64,000 nucleotides of DNA from Opisthorchis felineus (GCA_004794785.1 SJOL01003040.1:1563697-1627696), one strand, 5' to 3'. Shown: positions 12,053-22,650, numbered from the stretch's first letter. The notes: a model not told the origin generated them from the sequence alone. Numbers and translations are program-made.

Positions 12053-12356
12053 GTGTTCTGACAAATACACTCATTTACAAATCAATTGGGTTTTCACGGG
12101 AGACTCAACTGAATCTCTCGTTTATGATATTCTGCAACTGAATGTGCTGCACAAAGGCTGCCTCATGTTTCAGTTGGTACGATATGCGAGATATCGCAGT
12201 ATATTTTCATAAAGGAAACTGCTCACAAGGTTGCTGAAAATCGTTCGACAGCCCACGACCGGTTTCGCCTTCTTGAGGCTTATCAGATGGGCACAGTCCC
12301 CGAGCTTCTGTCAACCTTATGTTCCACTTGAAGTCAAACTGGACTCAATTCGCGGT
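12053..12356 (-). repeat. Hammerhead repeat, near-complete unit
   Basis: Minus-strand order: ATTTGGG-like lead, TCAAGTGGAACATAAGG, ribozyme (12321-12224), CGATATCTCGCATATCG, GTGCAGCACATTCAG, ATAAACGAGAGATTCAG, and the AAATGAGTGTATTTGTC end near 12053. It abuts a second unit of opposite orientation at about 12357. Confidence 0.85.
12224..12321 (-). ncRNA. Type I hammerhead ribozyme, box 1 mutated
   Basis: Flanking arms CATAAGGTTG and CAACCTTGTG form helix I. Helix II is GCC/GGC closed by a TCAAGAA loop. GAAA, ACCGGT and the cleavage C are present. Box 1 reads CTGATAA (12286-12280): the G corresponding to the catalytic G8 is replaced by A, so I expect it to be inactive. Confidence 0.8.
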
Positions 12357-12545
12357 GTACACTCATCTCCCGTGAAAACCCAATTGATTTGTAAATGAGT
12401 GTATTTGTCGAACTCAATCCAATTTGGGTTAAAGTAGAACATAAGGTTGACGGAAACTCGGGGACTGTACCCCTCTGATGAACCCTAAGAAGGTGAAACT
12501 GGTCGTGGGCTGTCGAAGGGGTTTCAACAGCCTTGTGAGTAGTTT
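12357..12545 (+). repeat. Hammerhead repeat, partial unit, head-to-head with its neighbour
   Basis: Starts at ctcccgtgaaaaccc and aaatgagtgtatttgtc, continues with the aatttgggttaaagtagaac lead, and ends after the ribozyme at the gtgagtagt segment. Confidence 0.85.
12440..12537 (+). ncRNA. Type I hammerhead ribozyme, core intact
   Basis: CTGATGA (12475-12481), helix II ACC/GGT around the CTAAGAA loop (12482-12494), GAAA (12495-12498), then CTGGTC with cleavage expected after 12504. The usual G-C pair closing helix II is here A-T, a double change that keeps pairing. Helix III (ACT/GGT) includes a T-G wobble and has no loop. The inner part of helix I pairs less well than in the 44.3 kb copy. 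Confidence 0.82.
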
Positions 12546-13207
12546 CCCTTACGGAAAATCTATTCTGTATATTCGAACCCCTCAACGCGAGACATCCAGG
12601 TTAAAGCAGTAAGACACCTCAGCTCTGCTCAAGGCTAATCAAGCGAAAACAGCAGTAAAATCTGGTCATTCAAGTGGCTTAACGCTAATACCCGCAGTCA
12701 TATTTCTTGTGTAAAAATAATACTTTGTAAAAACGACGTCTTTATTTTCACTAAAAAAACTGCCAGAATGTAGAAACGATCCATAATGAGAAGCGCTGCA
12801 GAAGTCGGAAATATGAAAGACAAACGACAACAATCCCGATTACCGGGCAGATATTTCGGTGATAAGATAAGTTTCCTTCAAATATCTTGCCTCCTTCTTC
12901 AGTTCGTCCAATTCCTTCTCCACGAGAGACCAGCTGAATTGGTTGAAAACAATGAACCAACTGTCAGTAAAGAGTTAATCACTAATGAATCCTGTGTAGG
13001 GCATCAGGGTAGACAAAAGACCTAACGTAACGGTTTCTAGGCCAATCAACACCATAACTAACCGAAACCCACGAAACGCAATGCCTGATATGCAGATGCC
13101 TGCCTGTGTCAGATGCACGCAAAAACGTGTAAAAGTTTGGTAAAAGGAAGTAACATGTAAACCGTGCATTTGGTGATGACAGAACGAACTATCTTATTCA
13201 CAGCGGT
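12546..13207. other. Unassigned spacer
   Basis: No feature recognised. It would be the 3' flank of gene B if the terminal exon call is right. No clear AATAAA was seen directly after the stop, only an AATAAG-like segment about 10 bases past it. Confidence 0.35.
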
Positions 13208-13567
13208 CTAAAGACAAAGCAATCTAGCAAGGATATCATTAAAGTGGTGTAAAATGAGCGCTTCGTGATCAAACTGAAACCGCTCAACATTCAACACCAA
13301 ACAGTGCGTGAAAACTCGGAACTGGTATGCACGAAACAACGGATCTGGGTGAGAAGCGTACCGTAATCCAAGATTTCGGTGCTGCAAAGTCGGAATGAAT
13401 TGTTGAATAGCGTCGACAGAAACAAAGTATTTCCAGAAAATGATGAAGGTGATGCCGAGAAACAAAACCGGTGGAAAGTGCCATGGATGAAAAGAAACGT
13501 CTCTGGGCGGACCACCGAACACGTTCGACATGCCGAAAAACTTTCTACATTCATTAGGGTAAAAGAG
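13208..13567 (-). CDS. Gene B candidate terminal exon (120 codons with stop)
   Basis: On the minus strand, a pyrimidine-rich stretch ending CTGTAAACAG precedes 13567, and the frame is open from there (LFYPNECRKFFGMSN) to a TAG at 13208. The middle has a hydrophobic stretch (PPVLFLGITFIIFWKYF, about residues 36-52), possibly a membrane helix or buried core. Starts in phase 0, matching the exon ending at 14344. A second minus-strand frame also stays open across part of it and the plus strand is open too, so coding status is not certain. Protein family not recognised. Confidence 0.45.
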   Translation of the reverse strand, partial: LFYPNECRKFFGMSNVFGGPPRDVSFHPWHFPPVLFLGITFIIFWKYFVSVDAIQQFIPTLQHRNLGLRYASHPDPLFRAYQFRVFTHCLVLNVERFQFDHEALILHHFNDILARLLCL

Positions 13568-14343
13568 CTGTTTACAGGAGTGAAACAATTAGAAACTCGG
13601 AAGCAAACTCTAAAGGGACATGGATTCGGAAGTATTCGACCTGGCTTGCTTCTCCCGGTCGGTCTATCTAGTGAAATATTAGCCGCATTGGTGCACCTGG
13701 TGGTGGTGGTGGTGGAGATTGTGTTCGGTTGATGAATGGGTTTCTTCAGGTTGACTGCGATACCAACCGCAGACGACCGGAGATCGCACATGTACACAAA
13801 TATACCTGGAGCCAACTGGCGGGGTGCACTCTGGAGGTGAATACGGACTAATGAGAACTGATTTGGCCCGCAATCGTTCTCTGTTGAATCGGTATCACTT
13901 CAGTTGCGTTAGTGTTGGTAAAAACAGCGATAGAGAAATCCAAGGGACCATCAGAATAGTCTGCGATAACAACTGCGTCCGAAAGAGTTTACAATGAGCT
14001 TGAACTGGACGTATAAAGACATGGCCGTGTGTTTACTGAAGTAGCTCAAGCGACATCAAGGTCCCGGCATGTGTCTAGGGTTTCTGTGCAGGAAAATTTC
14101 GAGACCGTTAAATGCATTTTCCCCACTTGCTGTATGTGGGTGGCCTGGACCTAATTCAGGAAGACTGCAGCACCTAAGGTTGACTAAAATAAGATCACAT
14201 TTTAGTGCTCGATATTCGTTGTAAGTCTGGGGCTAAACATGGAGAAGCCACCCGTCATAAGCGACCACTTTTGGCTGGTATCTTGAAGCTTCCTTCAAGT
14301 CCTAGGACCCAAGATGGACCAGACTGCAGCTTCGATCCCATAC
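13568..14343. other. Candidate intron with TGG microsatellite
   Basis: Contains a short (TGG)n run at about 13696-13717. It makes His or Thr runs in the antisense frames, which I regard as spurious. Confidence 0.4.
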
Positions 14344-14503
14344 CAGTTCTAAAGTCAATTTTGCAGAGATCCACCATGGAAGAGTCCCAAAATTAGTCAA
14401 TTCCGTCTGTTTGTTGTGTAATGAAGGCAAAACAGTACGACAAATGGTGATTGGCTTTTTTCCTTCTAATACCCATCGACCCACATGGCGGAATTGATAA
14501 GTA
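14344..14503 (-). CDS. Gene B candidate exon
   Basis: Minus-strand acceptor GACATTTCAG precedes 14503. The exon reads TYQFRHVGRWVLEGKKP and ends before GTATGG at 14344. It begins in phase 2 and ends in phase 0, fitting the exons at 17942 and 13567. The donor is only moderately good. Product not recognised. Confidence 0.42.
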
Positions 14504-15326
14504 CTGAAATGTCGGCCATTGAAATTAAACGAATATTTATTGCTACATTTTAATGTAATTACGAGGATTTTCGCCACACCGTTTTGTGCAACCTACCTAC
14601 ACTGTTACATCTTTAGTAATATCTGTATGGCTCAACCGCTTAACTTAAAGTAGAGTTGCCGGCAACAAGATAAATTCAGCGTCCATACGTTTCCATTGTT
14701 ATCTAGCTGAGGTGCTGACTTGATCTTCGGCGGTAAGAAAAGAGCAGCTGTGCCATGCTGTTTGCCAACGTACGTACGATCTCTCCAAGGCTGCACCACA
14801 AATACTATTTCAACACACGTCGCCAAATCTCAACCCTCCATCCAAGAGCGAACGCAACAAGGTACATATAGACCCTATATGAGATTGGAAAGAAAAAAGA
14901 TACCGAAAGCAACTGGTCTTTTCTGTGTCTCATCGCCATACTTCACGCGTTATTGTATCGGAAACGCATAATTGTTAAGTTTGCACGTTATCTGACCAGT
15001 CTGTAGAAATTTCTACGGACAATATCACACAGAGCGAAAAGCGTTCAGTTCGCTGCGAACGCGGCCGAGGGCAAGATGCGTGCGGTATTACGCAAAAACC
15101 GCGGGCTCCAGTTGGTATAGCCTGATGAAGTATGATCATCTTTGTCAGCAACAATGAACCGCCAGTAAATATTGGCACTCCACTGTCACACAACCACAAG
15201 GCAACACTGTATCATCATCATCATCATCATTATTATTAAAGAGAGCAGGGTAAGCGTTAAGAGTCATGACCAACTGCCATACAACCATAAACTGAAAAGA
15301 ACAGAAACGAGTGGTCCACCACAAGT
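14504..15326. other. LINE-tail-like sequence beside the duplicated block
   Basis: 15180-15326 reads on the minus strand as a continuation of the LINE C-terminus in copy 1 and ends in a short trinucleotide run (15211-15238, TGA/AAT units on the minus strand), the kind of 3' end RTE-clade LINEs carry. The rest is unassigned. Confidence 0.45.
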
Positions 15327-15513
15327 ATTCTGAGGTGCCTAGGCCTAAAGACGCATAATCAGACAATCTGGAAAGAAACTGATAGCATGAACGCCACTGA
15401 CATCGATCAGCCGCCATTTCTTGCAATATCTCCGGCGGAGCGCACGGGTGTCGTGTGAACTGCATCCTGGAAGGCGGACAGCACCGGCAACACCTAAACT
15501 CTTCGAAATACTT

Positions 15514-16051
15514 TTATACCATTCTGGAAGTCATATGTCGTTCACCTGGTGGTCTGCGCAATTCTGAAGGAGGCACGGGGAACAACACTCGTCTCGGCAG
15601 ACAGTGTTTCGGCATGCATATCACATGACCGAGAAGCCGCACTTGTTGGTGCTGAATGTTTTCCGTGACTGAAATGCCCACCGCATCACTAATTACGCGT
15701 TTTCTAATTACCTCGTTACGAATTCGTTCACGCCATCCGACACCAGTAACGCTTCTGAGAAGTCGGTGATCAAAGACCTGAAGACGCTTCACATCATTTG
15801 TCCACAGACTCCATGTCTCGCAACCATACGACAATACTGCCCTTTGTGTAGTGCCGGTACACGAGACCCAGTGATATGCCTTTTTGACGCCACAATTGAC
15901 GCAAATAAGCAGATGTGATTCGGGTCTTTGAGATTTGTGCACTAACTTTATCAGACACACTTCCGTCAGAGCTAATGCTGATTTTTGGATCCACTATCTT
16001 CTCAATGGCTAAGCGAGGTGTGCGCGTTTTGCGTAGACCTGGAAGGTGCAA
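15514..16051 (-). pseudogene. RTE-type LINE C-terminal remnant (copy 1)
   Basis: Two overlapping minus-strand frames carry consecutive parts of the same LINE C-terminus: ISSDGSVSDKVSAQISK and LRQLWRQKGISL in one, then AVLSYGCETWSLW, VFDHRLLRSVTGVGWRERI and RLLGHVICMPKHCLPRRVL in the other. The break between them near 15840 is a frameshift. The whole RT core between this and the endonuclease piece at 16162-16404 is missing. Confidence 0.85.
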
Positions 16052-16161
16052 TGGAAAGCAACAGCAGATATCGTAGTCTACACAGGTGTTCCAGAAGGAG
16101 AAGCAGGCAGTGATCGACCCTCGTCACGGGTAACGGGGATGTGGTCTATTTGGATCCGGGG

Positions 16162-16404
16162 CTAGCTCGTTGGTGAGCACGTGCTCAAAATATTTCCGCT
16201 GTTCCCGAATTTGGTACTGCAATTGAGCAGGCTGTGATGAGCACACATCTGCAGAAGACGTTCTCCGTTGTCCATGAGTCTCGGATCCAACCCAACACGA
16301 CCACCCGCTTGGGTCTCAGCAATACTTAGACTATCTACCTGAGCAGTCATTTCACCAGCAACCAAAAACGACGTCTGAGCTTTTAGCCCGTAGTAAATTA
16401 ACAA
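16162..16404 (-). pseudogene. LINE endonuclease fragment (copy 1)
   Basis: The frame matches the apurinic-type endonuclease of RTE LINEs: FLVAGEMTAQVDSLS (usual form VLAGDMNAQVG), ETQAGGRVGLD, DNGERLLQMCAHHSL. The key Asp-Met-Asn of the nuclease motif is Glu-Met-Thr, so it is inactive. Joined directly to the C-terminal remnant by an internal deletion. Confidence 0.8.
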
Positions 16405-17493
16405 CTATGGAAAAGGTGGGGACTTGTTGAAGAGACCTCTTTCCCTGGGGAAAAAGCCCAGAAACAGGGAGCCTACTCCTTCAACCAGCAATGAGATAAA
16501 CACACATGAGCACCATATCGAATTAGGCACCATCAGTAGGTGTAACCGGACGACCTTTGTGTACGTAACTCAACATGTGTCCAGTCAACGACAAGCAATC
16601 CGGAAAGGAAGTGGCAGCATTCACCCCAGGGGGGTCGTTTATGTACCATGTACCGCAGGATTGGCAGACATTTGTAAGGAAAATAATGTGGATGCTTCTT
16701 AGCGAGGCACGAAAATCCCACAGCCTGACTACTTGACTAGCCTACATGCATCTTGTAGTGTTTTTTCTCACGTTAACACACAGCGCTTACATACAGTACA
16801 TAATAAGGGTGCGAAACGGTCAAATAACCTTCCAAAAACGTAATAATCGGGAATATTGCTACCACTGAGCCTATTCAATCACCCGCTTCAACGGATGTAC
16901 ATGACTTGTCATTATTTGTAATATTCCAACTTAGCAGGTCCGTGCTCTCTTGCAATATTGACTGAATCCCTAAAGAACAACTAAACAAGCGTGGTGTGTT
17001 TGTCCTGTTAATTCAATTCCCAGATCAATATGGGTGGGTCTGTTCAATGTATTTCTACCAGCGACAGGCATCTGATTTTCTCTGTTTCTACCATGGAGTT
17101 TTACCTTGATAATTACATCTGGAACATGATTACATCCCAGTTTATGTTGATCAAATGTTCGGTTATCGCACCACGCAGAAGCTCTGATAGATTGGAATAA
17201 AATATATGGACCATAATCACAATAATTCCATCTCACAGAAGACACCCGAACTGGGGTAAAGAGATTCTGTAATCCCGGAAGAGTGAAGTTTCAATCCTAC
17301 TCAATAGGCAAGCAGATGTTGATTGGAGCTATGACTCAAGCGCCTCAATGTACGGTGAAGTATTTGGCTGATTTACTCACAGTAGTGGAACTGCAGATGT
17401 AAAAATGGGGATGGCCAACAGGGCAGGACGGCTTGTTCGTAGAGTAACTCAAGCTGGACTTGCTCCGCCTCCTCGAGGTGCACACTTTGAAAG

Positions 17494-17690
17494 ATGGTAG
17501 ATATTCCACAAGATCTCAAAGATGCAAGGACGATTCCTTTTTATGAAGGAAACTCACAAAATTGGTCTTCTGTGTACAACCGGCAAGACTGTAACTCGCA
17601 TAGTGCTCAATCCACTAATTGTTGGGATTATGGGTGAAAGCCTTCTTAAAGGGAAATGCAGTCGAGGCCAGCCATGTTGGTGAAGTGACT
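17494..17690 (+). pseudogene. LINE reverse transcriptase fragment crossing the edge of copy 1
   Basis: Plus-strand IPQDLKDARTIPFYEGN followed, after a frameshift, by LLCTTGKTVTRIVLNPLI matches the N-terminal RT motifs of CR1/RTE-like LINEs (usual form VPQDLKDA..., SLLSTAGKILARIVLNRL). The duplication edge at 17556 cuts through this fragment: copy 1 continues it and copy 2 does not, so copy 1 keeps the original junction here. Confidence 0.75.
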
Positions 17691-17941
17691 TGGCATTAAG
17701 AACACACTGTAAAACTAAGAATCGCCTATGATCTGATTGTGACAGCGCACTGTTATGCATAATCCTCGGAGGGTGACATTAAGATTCCTTGTACGACTAT
17801 TAGTTAACAGCTTAGCATAAGCTATCCATCCATTGTGCCAATAAAAATCTATCAAAGCGACTTCTTGAATCCTAACGATATCTAAGACAGAATAATCGTG
17901 CCTCTCGCGATGAAATTGACCTGCGTCGGACTGTGCCTTAC
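17691..17941. other. Candidate intron sequence
   Basis: A minus-strand frame (reading IQEVALIDFYWHNGWIAYAK) follows an acceptor-like TCTGTCTTAG, but its phase does not fit the neighbouring exons. I leave it uncalled. Confidence 0.3.
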
Positions 17942-18032
17942 CAACTGACCGGAATTCCGGCCAGAGGGACGACTGAATGTAGCTTTTCATGCAGATTTGT
18001 CGTTCTGTGGCCTTGGTATACCCTGGCGCACG
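17942..18032 (-). CDS. Gene B candidate exon
   Basis: Minus-strand acceptor TACTTTTTACAG precedes 18032 and a strong donor GTAAGG follows 17942. In the phase required by the chain it reads CARVYQGHRTTNLHEKLHS. A second frame is also open, so the frame assignment depends on the neighbouring exons. Starts in phase 1, ends in phase 2. Confidence 0.48.
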
Positions 18033-18413
18033 CTGTAAAAAGTACCTTAATAAATTCGGTACAGGTTGAAGTCAGTGACGGGCGAACTAAACACGAATCA
18101 GGACAAGAAACACGAGATACAAGAATGGATGGGGTTTCGAAACAGGCTGTAACATCCTAGAGATGAATCCCTGAATAACATGACGACTAAAAACAAACGA
18201 ACGTTTTTACCTTAGAGGACCATGTTTACTGTTGCGCGCTGCACTCAGCGGGAGCGCTCCGTCTTAAATACTGCTACTGTGGTATTAACATCAAGTGAGA
18301 ACAGCGCTCACTGTCTAACTTCAAGTGGTGTTATCTTAGGAGGACCGTGCACTGATAGGTAGGTGACCCCACAAAACTCCAGACTGATAAAAAAGTAAAA
18401 TCATACTTTGCAG

Positions 18414-18635
18414 AGGATGAAAAAAATGTGGAAAATATGAAGCCGGTTACCGTCGGAGAAGTCACGGAACGGGCCCGACGACTGTGTCAGTTTGTTCGAA
18501 TTCGTCCACCTGATGTATTCTCAGGGTTCTCCAAAAGTTCTTTCGCAAACTATGAAGACCCAAGCCTTTGTAGCAAACTTTCTAATCAAACAGATGTGCG
18601 ACCAATTTTTAAATACCATCTGAAATTCACTTCCG
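18414..18635 (+). CDS. Candidate exon of an unidentified plus-strand gene
   Basis: Plus-strand acceptor ATACTTTGCAG ends at 18413. The exon is open throughout (DEKNVENMKPVTVGEVTERA, then LCQFVRIRPPDVFSGFSK) and a usable donor GTAATA follows 18635. The residues look like a folded protein, with balanced charge and hydrophobicity. It lies on the opposite strand inside a gene B intron, so it would be a nested gene or a retrocopy. No family recognised. Confidence 0.5.
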
Positions 18636-19136
18636 GTAATAGTGAAGAACTTGTGCGGAACCACTGTCACATCGCAGATACTGTGCACGTTTCACAGATG
18701 AAAAGCCTTATGTTCACTAAGGAAAGGTCACTATCATCCTGTGGTATTTGTTGTGAGGATAACATCCGTCTTGTTTACCGAATGTATATCTCATTTAACT
18801 GAATGGAATGCAGGAACATTGTTCTTACGAATCTATTGTCTTCAAATAGAAGGGGAACAAATTTTCAATATGGTTTTGTACATTCAGCCGGCTAGTTGTG
18901 GTGCGGACATGTTCGGCGAAAGTTGATCGGGACAACGGTCACTAACATAAACCTGGCAAATTTACATCGGTCACATAAACTTCAACAAGGCCAACTGAAA
19001 TCAATGACGGGAATTGGACGATACTTTGAGAGAGAGCAACCACGGAAAAGTAAGGTAGGATAATCAGATGCTATTCTCGTTAGAAAACAAATACTCATTA
19101 CCATTGAAATTTTAATGAGACTGGTTAAGGACCCAC

Positions 19137-19200
19137 CTCGAGGTTTCCTTCGTAAACCTTCTCTGATACCAAAGAAAGCTTTCGAAGCCAAGTTGAGAAG
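19137..19200 (-). CDS. Gene B candidate short exon
   Basis: A very strong minus-strand acceptor (long T run then CGTTATCAG) precedes 19200 and a good donor GTGGGT follows 19137. In the required phase it reads LLNLASKAFFGIREGLRRKP. Another frame is also open. Phase 0 in, phase 1 out. Confidence 0.48.
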
Positions 19201-20051
19201 CTGATAACGAAAAAAAAAACGAACAAACAGTGCTCCAGGTTCCACAAAAGCGAACGAATACTAAACATGTATGTACTAACTAAAGACGTATGAGTTCACT
19301 TAAGAGGAGGAAAGATGCATTCCTAAAGCAATGTTCAATACACACGGGAGGTCAACAGCATATTTAGGTTTGAGGAATCCAATGCTTCTAGGTCCCATGG
19401 TGATTAAGTTAGGTCCAGGCTGACAGTTATGGGAATGGTGGCAGTGTTACAGAATACAGGTAGCTCGGATGCGCTGCTTGACAGTCGAATTGCAAATCCT
19501 TCGTCAGCAACAAAGGTAATATCACCCGTGTGTACAATAGTAACGTATTGTGAAAAGTGGAAACATTAGCAACTAACTGTTAAGAGGCACGATCACAGTA
19601 CCACTACCCCTAATAGACACTGACCTCAGAACAGTGTGCGAGCAGATCGCTTAGCATCACTAATGACGTACCCTGCTTATTTTGACTCTTGGGCTCAGTA
19701 AAGAGTTCAGATGGTTGAAAAAATCGGGGAGTGGGCCTCACCAGTGTTTCGCACCCCAAGGATGAGCTAAACACAATAACTCGTGCCTATCACCTTTGTT
19801 CTGAAGACTGAATATGAGGCTTTGTGTTTCGTGGATCGGGTAACGTATGTTCACAGTTTGAATGGGGCACTGTCAGGAGAAGAAAGACTGCTGTGGTCAT
19901 CTGTAAGTAGGATGTTCAAAGATATTTGAGCGAACCAAGTTCATTAAAGAGGAGTTCCTGTCTGTCGATGTTGGTCAGTCCGAGTCTGTTAATTAGATGC
20001 ACTGCTGTGATGTGGCTTCTAACTTGGAATAACAATAAGATGCTATTATAC
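19201..20051. other. Candidate intron, nothing recognised
   Basis: No repeat family or exon seen. Confidence 0.4.
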
Positions 20052-20174
20052 CTGAGAACATTTACTGCATATCGCATATACAGCTGATTCATCTTGAGGG
20101 GCTGACTGGAGGGCGAAACCAAAAGCGGCGTCCTCCTGAACGCGTTTATCAGTAAAACGCGTTTCGAAAAACTG
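20052..20174 (-). CDS. Gene B candidate exon
   Basis: The 123-nt minus-strand exon is 41 codons in phase 0 to 0, reading QFFETRFTDKRVQED and then AVYAICSKCSQ, with a CAG|GTATAA donor. The acceptor is one of several close AG choices (20174 or 20171) after TTCCTGTTTATTACAG. A second frame of the same exon is open as well. The Cys pair near its end (CSKC) could be half of a zinc-binding motif, but no partner pair was found. Confidence 0.5.
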
Positions 20175-22254
20175 CTGTCACTAAAACTGTAATAAACAGG
20201 AAGCATTAAATCTGGCGCACATAACTGCTACAGTTCATGATGGATGGCAGTGTATAAGCTGGTCACCCTCCCGACAGAATATCAGCGTCTAGGATGGCAG
20301 GGACGAAAATTCTGACAGCAGATACACGAAGAAAATATTAGCTCAGCTAAAAAAAATGAACTACTCGAACTAAAAGAACAATACACCAACCTTGTGACAT
20401 AATCCGAATTACTGTTGGCACACTGAGCCGGCTCAATTTGAATGTTCTATAATCAACAAAACAGGACAACCCGACAACGCTTACTTTAGACACCGAAAGC
20501 GTATATACTTCGCAACAGGTTTTCTTCACAAAAAATAATTTGATTCATTGCACTAGCACACCACTTTACATCACTGCAAAGGAGCCTGTGCCTTACTGTG
20601 TGGTTCTTTTTCCGACTCGTGCGGCGAAGAGTCAAGAAAAATGTCGGGGACGTACTACTTTGAGGCGTCTAGAGCGGAGTAAAATACATAGCTGACCACA
20701 GGGTATTATTCAAGCCTAAATATGTTGGAAGAATGAGAATCCTCCTATTCTCAGCTGTTCTGTAAAAATCCAGCATTATACCAAGGTTTCCTCGTTCATT
20801 TATGTGTTGTCAAATAGAAACCACCACACATAAAACCACTCATTAAGCTTGCCTTTGACATTTTGTCACTTCTCACTGCATCATACAGTTTAAGCTGAGG
20901 GAGTGAAGCCACTGCCTCCAATGTGTAACTGGTCCGCAATAATTCTACGCAAACTCGGTGACGAAGACCGTAACACATGAAACTGGCGTGCCTATCGTAG
21001 ACACCTTGGAAGTGAAAACTTGAACTGAGGAGTGAATTACTCACCACTTCACTGAGGCTTACGTGTGACTCACACTACTGCGGCTGACAAATGCTGGTGA
21101 ATAAGCAGATTCACATACTAAAGCCACCAACACTCGAATATCTGTACGGATATCAATCCATTCTAGTCTCAAGCAGCAGCCACCGCAGACAAACTGCAGG
21201 CCCGCACGATAAAAGTTCGAGTTAACGGTAAAAAAACCAGGTCCCAGTTGCTCTCTTTGATGACAACACCAGTCCCAAAATGGGCCATGGTTGAGGACAT
21301 TCTCCACAAAAGTTCCTCATCCGATATTCAGAGTATTAGCTCGAACGGTTGCAGTCAGCATTACTCGATGTGTGCAGTCACTTCAAACATACAATGATCT
21401 CCTTTAGGGAGAAATTCCCATAAAAGAGGAGTGTTCTTGGGTACTTGTCTTTTATAAGAGAGAATGCTCAAGCAAAAATAAAATTATGCAAATAGTTGAA
21501 GAGGAATTCGAGCTCCGTGGACGCAGCAACTCACTGAGCCGAATCCCAGTCGAAAGGGAGCAAACGGAGGCACACATACAGATATAAAATGCGCGGACAC
21601 TCATTTCACTTGGCCAACTATCCTCAACAACACGCAATCAGACGGCATAATAACTGACGTGAATAAGATACCACTTGTAACTCGTGAAAAGCAGTGGAAA
21701 CTTCGGTTTTTAATGCCACTTTAAAATTAAACTTCTCATATGCGAATTGTTAGGAAGGTCAGGTTTCTGAAAATAACCCCAGAATACCCAAAACCTACTA
21801 GGAACCGCCAACTTCGCTTCAGGAAGACAGCCGAGTTTCTGAGCCCCAAAAGCCAGCTAATCAGCGATGACTAACGATGCTCGAGTGTTCATGTGTGTCC
21901 TAGAAGCGGTACCAACCAACACTGACCGGACGGCCCAGATTAAAGGTCAAAAGTGCGTTTTGAATAACGCCATACCTTCTGTAATTTCACACTAACTTGT
22001 TCACTATAAAGCTGCTGTGTTTTTGTTGGGTGAGTCTTCCGGTCAATAAAGTTCTGGAACCGGGGTTTGCAACCAGGTCAACACGAATGGTTTCCAGTCC
22101 GGATTGTTATGGTCACATAAACTGCCCAAACAACTAGTTTGATCGTAAGGTAATGTCTAATCCATGCGTTAAAGATAGGGTTTTCTTAGCTAGCGGAAAC
22201 GGTCGCGTGGGCAACAGCAGCACAGCACCCAACATCTGTCTGGCTAAGCTACTT
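20175..22254. other. Unassigned spacer or intron
   Basis: Several short frames on both strands, none with convincing splice borders or homology. No repeat family recognised. Confidence 0.4.
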
Positions 22255-22650
22255 ACATCACAAACGAGAGATTCAGCTGGGTTCCAGGTGAGTCACTCGC
22301 AAAACCAAATTTGTTTGTAAATGGGTGTATTTCGCTAATTTCGTGCAATTTGGTTTCAAGTAGAACATAAGGTTGACGGAAACTCAGGGACTGCGCCTAC
22401 CTGATGATCCCCAAGAAGGGCGCAAACGGTCGTGGGCTGTCGAAGAATTTTCAGCAACCTTATGAGTAGTGCATTACGTACATACATGTATCGCGATATC
22501 TCGAATATCCTAGCAACTGAAACATGAGGCGGCCTGGTGCAGCACATTCAGCTGCCTGGAAACATCACAAACGAGAGATTCAGCTGGGTTCCAACTGAGT
22601 CTCTCGCAAAATCAAATTTGTTTGCAAATGAGTGTATTTCGGTACTTACA
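22255..22650 (+). repeat. Hammerhead repeat, 1.3 units in tandem
   Basis: The segment acatcacaaacgagagatt starts at 22255 and again at 22562, so the unit is 307 bp. The first unit is complete and contains the ribozyme. The second stops at gtgtatttcgg (about 22650), before its ribozyme. Tandem units are the hallmark of repeats copied from circular or multimeric RNA. Confidence 0.88.
22366..22464 (+). ncRNA. Type I hammerhead ribozyme, box 2 damaged
   Basis: Helix I arms CATAAGGTTG (22366-22375) and CAACCTTATG (22455-22464) pair perfectly. CTGATGA is intact (22401-22407). Box 2 reads GCAAAC instead of GAAACC, and the helix II base next to box 1 is T instead of G. I expect it to be inactive. 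Confidence 0.8.

Larger units (their letters stand above)
15327..17556 (-). repeat. Inverted duplication, copy 1 (2,230 bp)
   Basis: Position x here corresponds to 55550 minus x in copy 2 on the opposite strand. All open frames shared by the copies are identical apart from two substitutions I could find: the base near 15828 (Ser versus Cys) and the one near 15912 (His versus Arg). Spot checks of non-coding parts were identical. The block contains decayed LINE pieces plus about 1 kb of unidentified sequence (16405-17490). It would lie inside the gene B intron between 17942 and 14503. Confidence 0.93.

Noticed and set aside
13291..13815. 174-codon minus-strand frame overlapping the gene B terminal exon
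   Set aside because: Includes a poly-Thr run from the TGG microsatellite; the alternative frame has a better acceptor and fits the exon phases.
15121..15160. CTGATGA on the plus strand
   Set aside because: No GAAA follows at hammerhead spacing; it lies in LINE-tail-like sequence.
16424..16721. Opposing frames on both strands, repeated at 38829-39126
   Set aside because: Same reason: both strands are preserved equally by the duplication, and no motif is recognisable.
16970..17245. 91-codon frame present identically in both copies of the inverted duplication (also 38305-38580)
   Set aside because: Identity follows from the recent duplication, not from coding constraint; no domain, splice border or homology seen.
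22356..22547. Small minus-strand protein, also seen at 12334-12585, 49516-49722, 55136-55411 and 58194-58445
   Set aside because: All are antisense readings of the hammerhead repeat; similarity between them reflects the repeat, and the frames are not conserved as coding.
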